A stretch of 10,530 nt of DNA, from positions 1 to 10,530 of the forward strand of contig JBGCFN010000032.1 of the NCBI GenBank assembly GCA_045106935.1. The letters are read 5' to 3'. This document shows, one piece after another, positions 7,208 to 10,530 of this stretch (position 1 is its first letter; the number at the start of each line of letters is the position of its first letter). The notes under the pieces were generated by a model. That model was not told the origin of the DNA. It ran no database searches and was given only the letters and a program-made list of their open reading frames with translations. A program made the position numbers and the translations under genes. Source of the DNA: UBA1858 sp045106935 (GTDB taxonomy: Bacteria > Pseudomonadota > Gammaproteobacteria > UBA4575).

Positions 7208-8101
7208 ATGCGTTTAGTCAGTTGTGAATATGAGAATAAAATATGGATGGGCGTTGAGCGAGAAGACCGTATTTTTTTACCAAACAAACATCCGCAGTGG
7301 GATTCGAATTTCGACTCTATGCTTTCTTTATTAGATGCAGGCAGTGTCGCGTGGGGTCAATTAGCAGACATTAGTCAAGAAATTAACGACGCATATTGTG
7401 TCAAGCGTGATCAGGTGACATTGTGTTCACCTATCCCGAGACCAAGACAAAATGTTATCTGTCTTGGACTTAATTATAAGGATCATGTGTCAGAGACATC
7501 GGGCGTAAAACAAGAAGAAGTAAAGTTGCCAAGATCACCCATTGTTTTTACCAAGGCGGCGAATAGTATGAATGGCCCTTATAGCGATATTGAGATAAAT
7601 ACCAATATCTCAGCCAAAATGGATTGGGAAGCAGAGCTCGGTGTCATTATTGGCAAATCAGGCTTTGGTATAAAGGAAGAGGATGCCATGCAACATGTGT
7701 TTGGCTATACCGTCATTAATGATGTGACAGCCCGTGATCGACAAAAATGGCATAAGCAATTTTATATTGGCAAAAGTTATCGAGGATGTTGCCCGATGGG
7801 GCCAGCTATTGTCACGGCGGACGAAATAGCTGACCCACATGATCTACAGCTTCGTAGTTGGGTGAATGGTGAGTTAAAACAAGAATCAAATACAAAGCAT
7901 CAAATTTTCTCTATTGCGAATGTCATTGCAGTCTTATCTCAGGGAATGGAATTAGAGGCAGGCGATATAATTGCTACAGGCACACCCAGTGGAGTGGGTT
8001 ATGCGCGCACACCTCCTGAATTTCTTATGCCAGGTGACGTAGTAGAATGTGAAGTTGAACATATTGGTAAAATTTCTAATCGAATCACGCAACGGGAATG
8101 A
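7208..8101 (+). CDS. Fumarylacetoacetate hydrolase (FAH) family protein
   Basis: A 297-residue cytoplasmic enzyme of the FAH superfamily, whose members cleave C-C bonds in, isomerise or decarboxylate acylpyruvate-like compounds using Mg2+ or Mn2+. Residues 1-70 are the small N-terminal domain. The catalytic domain begins near SPIPRPRQNVICLGLNYKDH (74-93). The divalent metal ligands are E141 and E143 (DWEAELGVIIGK) and D172 (NDVTARD). K189 in GKSYRGCCPMGP and the turn GTPSGVG (258-264) are family-typical active-site parts. Length matches the YcgM/2-hydroxyhepta-2,4-diene-1,7-dioate isomerase type of about 280-300 residues. Substrate cannot be assigned: FAH members include FAHD1-like oxaloacetate decarboxylases, acylpyruvases and aromatic-degradation hydratases, and no aromatic-pathway gene lies nearby. 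It is transcribed divergently from the oxidoreductase/ArsS unit and followed by a 138-base spacer, so it may be a single-gene unit. Confidence 0.93.
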   Translation: MRLVSCEYENKIWMGVEREDRIFLPNKHPQWDSNFDSMLSLLDAGSVAWGQLADISQEINDAYCVKRDQVTLCSPIPRPRQNVICLGLNYKDHVSETSGVKQEEVKLPRSPIVFTKAANSMNGPYSDIEINTNISAKMDWEAELGVIIGKSGFGIKEEDAMQHVFGYTVINDVTARDRQKWHKQFYIGKSYRGCCPMGPAIVTADEIADPHDLQLRSWVNGELKQESNTKHQIFSIANVIAVLSQGMELEAGDIIATGTPSGVGYARTPPEFLMPGDVVECEVEHIGKISNRITQRE

Positions 8102-8210
8102 CCGTTAAGCAGGTCCGCTTGTTCATCAAGGCAATATAACTGGAAGATGGTCTAGCTTTATAAGTTTATTTACATACTATTGCAAAGTTCAATTAATGCA
8201 TGATTTTTGT

Positions 8211-8240
8211 ATGAAAACGGACTTTGTTGGGGAGTTGTAA
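8211..8240 (+). other. Nine-codon mini-ORF overlapping the DUF898 start
   Basis: ATG at 8211 opens a frame reading MKTDFVGEL, and its TAA stop (8238-8240) shares the A of the DUF898 start codon (TAATG). It contains the DUF898 Shine-Dalgarno. It has no Shine-Dalgarno of its own, so translation is doubtful; the overlap geometry is the only reason to record it. The rest of the spacer 8102-8210 is AT-rich. It shows weak four-base stems near 8107-8132, no clear terminator and no convincing promoter. Confidence 0.15.
8229..8234 (+). promoter_or_regulatory. Strong ribosome binding site that fixes the DUF898 start
   Basis: GGGGAG lies five bases before the ATG at 8240, near-ideal spacing. This favours ATG 8240 over the in-frame upstream TTG at 8207, which has no Shine-Dalgarno and would add 11 residues before the conserved domain. 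Confidence 0.75.
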
Positions 8241-9346
8241 TGACACAGGATAAAATGCTCAAGCCAGTTACGCTTGAATTCAATGGGCAGGCGGGAGAAT
8301 ATTTTCGAGTCTGGATTGTTAATGTGCTGTTAAGTATTGTTACTTTGGGTATTTATTCAGCATGGGCTAAAGTGCGGAATAAACAGTATTTTTATGCGAA
8401 TACTTTACTTGATGGGTCACCATTTCAATACTCAGCTAGTCCGATTGCTATATTGAAAGGAAGACTAATAGTTATTGCTGTACTGGCGGCGGTGTCTATT
8501 CTTTCTCAATTTTTCCCACTGACGAATGCTATCTTTTTTGTCTTTATATTTTTAGTCACGCCATGGTTAGTGATGCGCAGCATGATGTTTAATGCGCGTT
8601 ACTCGTCCTATCGGAATTTAAATTTTTCATTTGAAAAAAATCTCTCGGGAGCCGTCACGACATTTATAGGCCTCACAATCTTGATGATAATCACTTTGGG
8701 GTTAGCCTATCCATTGCTGACTCATGGCATACAGAAGTATCGCGTAGATAATCATGGTTTTGGTCAGTACGTATTCCATTTCAAATCTTCAATCAAAGCA
8801 TTTTATAAATATTATGCGATAGGGGTGTTAATTGTTGTATTAACATTAGTCGTTATTAGTGTTTTATTTGGGGGTGTGATGGGTGCAATCATGGGGCCAC
8901 TGAATGCTGATCCGGAGTCAAATACAGCATTGTCTACTGTCACCAACATGTCATTGGTGTTAGTCGCGATTATTTATTTTATTGGCTATTATGCGGCGTA
9001 CGCTTATGTGCAGGCGAACACATTTAATACGGTATGGTCAAAAACTGCTTTGAATAAAGCATCGGCACATTTACTGACTGAGCAGACTGTGCCTTTGATG
9101 GCGTTTAAAGGCAATCTAACTGCAGGTAAAATGTTGTACTTATATCTGACAAATACACTTGGAATTATGGTGAGTGTTGGGTTGTTAATTCCATGGGCTA
9201 AAATAAGGCTTGCTCGATATCGAATAGAAAGCTTAGAGGTATCCTCTTTAGCTGATCTTAAAGTCATTATTGCAAATCAGCAGGAGCAGGTAGGTACAAT
9301 TGGAAGTGAAATGGGCGACTTATTAGATATTGATATTGCAATGTAA
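8240..9346 (+). CDS. DUF898 (YjgN-like) multi-pass inner-membrane protein
   Basis: A 368-residue integral membrane protein of the DUF898 family, which includes E. coli YjgN; no molecular function is established. The N-terminal signature LEFNGQAGEYFRVWIVN (12-28) runs into TLGIYSAWAKVRNKQYFYANT (35-55) and LDGSPFQY (57-64). Hydrophobic segments lie at about 22-40, 75-110, 138-162, 191-217, 236-258 and 300-319. The last contains LLIPWAKIRLARYR (315-328), a recognisable second copy of the YSAWAKVRNKQYF motif, so the protein carries an internal repeat. The start at ATG 8240 is chosen for its Shine-Dalgarno. The M48 protease gene follows after TAATAATG, with only two bases between stop and start. 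The two proteins are therefore made together and probably act together in the inner membrane. The last 30 residues are acidic and likely soluble. Confidence 0.9.
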   Translation: MTQDKMLKPVTLEFNGQAGEYFRVWIVNVLLSIVTLGIYSAWAKVRNKQYFYANTLLDGSPFQYSASPIAILKGRLIVIAVLAAVSILSQFFPLTNAIFFVFIFLVTPWLVMRSMMFNARYSSYRNLNFSFEKNLSGAVTTFIGLTILMIITLGLAYPLLTHGIQKYRVDNHGFGQYVFHFKSSIKAFYKYYAIGVLIVVLTLVVISVLFGGVMGAIMGPLNADPESNTALSTVTNMSLVLVAIIYFIGYYAAYAYVQANTFNTVWSKTALNKASAHLLTEQTVPLMAFKGNLTAGKMLYLYLTNTLGIMVSVGLLIPWAKIRLARYRIESLEVSSLADLKVIIANQQEQVGTIGSEMGDLLDIDIAM

Positions 9347-9348
9347 TA

Positions 9349-10374
9349 ATGAAGTTTGAAGCGACCTACTATGATGGAGTTCGACCAGTTGGAAATGTAG
9401 TCACTGTATTAGTCAGTGATAATGGCGTGGCTAGATTTATTGGTCCCGACGTGTCTTTTAGTTGTCACTGGGAAGAATTAGACATTAGTCCTCAGCTGGG
9501 CAGTACTGTAAGAAGTATGCAGCTACCTAATGGAGCAAATTGTGAAACTGACGCGCACCAGCAGATCAATCAATTAGAAGATCAGTATTCTCGTTCCACC
9601 TTTAGTCAACACTTACATAACTTAGAGTCACGCTGGCATTATGTCTTAATGGCTTCAGTGATTGTTGCCGGATTTACTTGGGGAATGATTGTCTATGGCA
9701 TTCCTTCATTAGCTGAAACTGTGGCCTATGCCTTACCGGTGAGTGTAGACGAGAAGCTGACTGAAGGAACCTTATCTATCTTAGATGAACGAATATTGGA
9801 TGCATCTGAATTAGATCCGGAGACTCAGCAACGATTTCTGGAAAAATTCACGATCATGATAGCGAACACGCAAGATGAACATCACTATCAATTGCTATTT
9901 AGAAAAGGAGTGGGCGCTAATGCGTTTGCCTTACCCTCTGGTCATATAGTCGTGACAGATGAGCTCATAGAAGTGGCAGAGCATGATGATGAAGTGCTTT
10001 CAGTGCTTGCGCATGAAATTGGTCATGTCGTACATGAGCATGGTTTGAGGTCAGTCTTACAAAGTTCGGCCGTCGCACTTTTGCTCACTGCGGTGACTGG
10101 AGATATTGGTTCAGCGAGTGGATTTGCCGCCGCAATGCCGATTATTTTATTAGAAACTAACTATTCTCGTAAATTCGAGTTAGAAGCTGATAGATATGCG
10201 TTAGACTATATGCAGACTCATAATATAGATACCAAACACTTTGCTTCGATATTGCAAAAAATCACTGGTGAAGACGAAGGGCATGAAGATGATGCGTTTT
10301 CTTATTTGTCGACACATCCCGCGACGCGTGAACGCATACAACCTTTTTTAGACAACAGTCTAAGTAAACAATAG
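9349..10374 (+). CDS. Membrane-anchored M48-family zinc metalloprotease
   Basis: A 341-residue protein. Residues 1-60 look beta-rich, with a Trp-Glu-Glu-Leu-x-Ile-Ser-Pro segment (41-48) I recall from M48 proteins found beside DUF898. One transmembrane segment spans about 98-120. The peptidase domain begins near 140. The zinc site is AHEIGHVVHEHG (H222, E223, H226), and the third ligand is probably E277 in YSRKFELEADRYALDY, where the ExxxD spacing (E277, D281) fits the family. ALPSGHIVVTDEL (194-206) and STHPATRERI (321-330) are further M48 hallmarks. The Arg/His-rich stretch before the membrane segment suggests N-in, C-out topology, placing the protease in the periplasm; this is inference. 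It starts two bases after the DUF898 stop and has no clear Shine-Dalgarno, which implies translational coupling. Its substrate is unknown; related M48 enzymes process or clear envelope proteins. Confidence 0.93.
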   Translation: MKFEATYYDGVRPVGNVVTVLVSDNGVARFIGPDVSFSCHWEELDISPQLGSTVRSMQLPNGANCETDAHQQINQLEDQYSRSTFSQHLHNLESRWHYVLMASVIVAGFTWGMIVYGIPSLAETVAYALPVSVDEKLTEGTLSILDERILDASELDPETQQRFLEKFTIMIANTQDEHHYQLLFRKGVGANAFALPSGHIVVTDELIEVAEHDDEVLSVLAHEIGHVVHEHGLRSVLQSSAVALLLTAVTGDIGSASGFAAAMPIILLETNYSRKFELEADRYALDYMQTHNIDTKHFASILQKITGEDEGHEDDAFSYLSTHPATRERIQPFLDNSLSKQ

Positions 10375-10408
10375 AACGACGCATAAGCCATCGCTTGTTA
10401 CTGTTCTA
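10348..10408 (+). repeat. Two stem-loops at the end of the M48 gene
   Basis: The first stem-loop is TTAGAC-AACA-GTCTAA (10348-10363), a perfect six-base stem inside the last codons. The second is compound: outer arms TAGAAC (10372-10377, starting at the stop codon) and GTTCTA (10403-10408), and inner arms ATAAGC (10383-10388) and GCTTGT (10393-10398, one T-G wobble) around a CATC loop. Neither is GC-rich or followed by a T-tract, so a classical intrinsic terminator is not supported. They could stabilise the mRNA end or help Rho-dependent termination before the next gene. Confidence 0.35.
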
Positions 10409-10437
10409 AATACCTGGAACGGTAAAATAATTTCATT

Positions 10438-10530
10438 ATGTTGAAAAAATTCAAAAGACGTTGGTCTGAAGACGGTGGTTACCGTGAGGTGTTGGTGATT
10501 GCTGTACCTTTAATCTTAAGCACAGGTGCT
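10438..10530 (+). CDS. MATE-family efflux transporter, N-terminal fragment cut by window edge
   Basis: ATG at 10438 opens a frame that stays open for 31 codons to the window end. The peptide has a basic start (MLKKFKRRW) followed by GGYREVLVIAVPLILSTGA, which I recognise as the typical N-terminus of a group of MATE (NorM-type) transporters, leading into TM1. Full-length members have about 450 residues, so over 90 percent lies outside. MATE proteins export drugs or metabolites in exchange for Na+ or H+. The 63-base gap after the protease gene holds a stem-loop and no strong ribosome binding site. Whether it shares the upstream transcript is unclear. Confidence 0.72.
   Translation, partial: MLKKFKRRWSEDGGYREVLVIAVPLILSTGA

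Noticed and set aside
8107..8132. Terminator after the FAH gene (AAGC/GCTT and CTTG/CAAG stems)
   Set aside because: Stems are only four bases long, mutually exclusive and not followed by a T-tract.
8207..8239. TTG start giving an 11-residue longer DUF898 protein
   Set aside because: No Shine-Dalgarno precedes it, while ATG 8240 has GGGGAG at five bases; the extra residues lie outside the conserved domain.

Overview
The window looks like chromosomal DNA of a Gram-negative, probably gammaproteobacterial, organism of moderate to low GC. The evidence is an RND efflux pump with a periplasmic adaptor, a YjgN-like DUF898 protein, an M48 protease and dense operon-style packing. No species can be named from the sequence. 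No rRNA, tRNA, CRISPR array, insertion sequence or phage gene was seen, and no gene-free stretch exceeds 140 bases.

Left arm, minus strand (positions 7069 down to 1). In transcription order this holds: a 708-residue fusion of a TVP38/TMEM64 membrane domain with a mercuric-reductase-like flavin disulfide oxidoreductase; an ArsS-type radical SAM protein starting 4 bases after it; after an 86-base gap, a periplasmic adaptor (membrane fusion protein); and, overlapping the adaptor by 14 bases, an AcrB/HAE1-type RND pump that runs off the left edge with 946 codons visible. The first two genes form a tight pair related to arsenosugar (organoarsenic) clusters, but no ArsM methyltransferase or ArsR regulator is visible. 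The last two form an efflux pair without an outer-membrane factor in view. No clear terminator separates the pairs, so one four-gene transcript is possible.

Middle (7070-7207). A 138-base divergent promoter region contains two imperfect inverted repeats, an extended -10 element on the plus strand and a ribosome binding site for the next gene.

Right arm, plus strand. A fumarylacetoacetate hydrolase (FAH) family enzyme is followed by a 138-base spacer. Next come a multi-pass DUF898 (YjgN-like) protein and a membrane-anchored M48 metalloprotease separated by 2 bases, which form a clear two-gene operon. Two stem-loops lie at the end of the protease gene. The first 31 codons of a MATE-family transporter then run off the right edge.

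The most interesting parts are the oxidoreductase-fusion/ArsS pair lacking ArsM and sitting upstream of an efflux pair, the altered proton-relay residues of the RND pump, and the DUF898-M48 pair.
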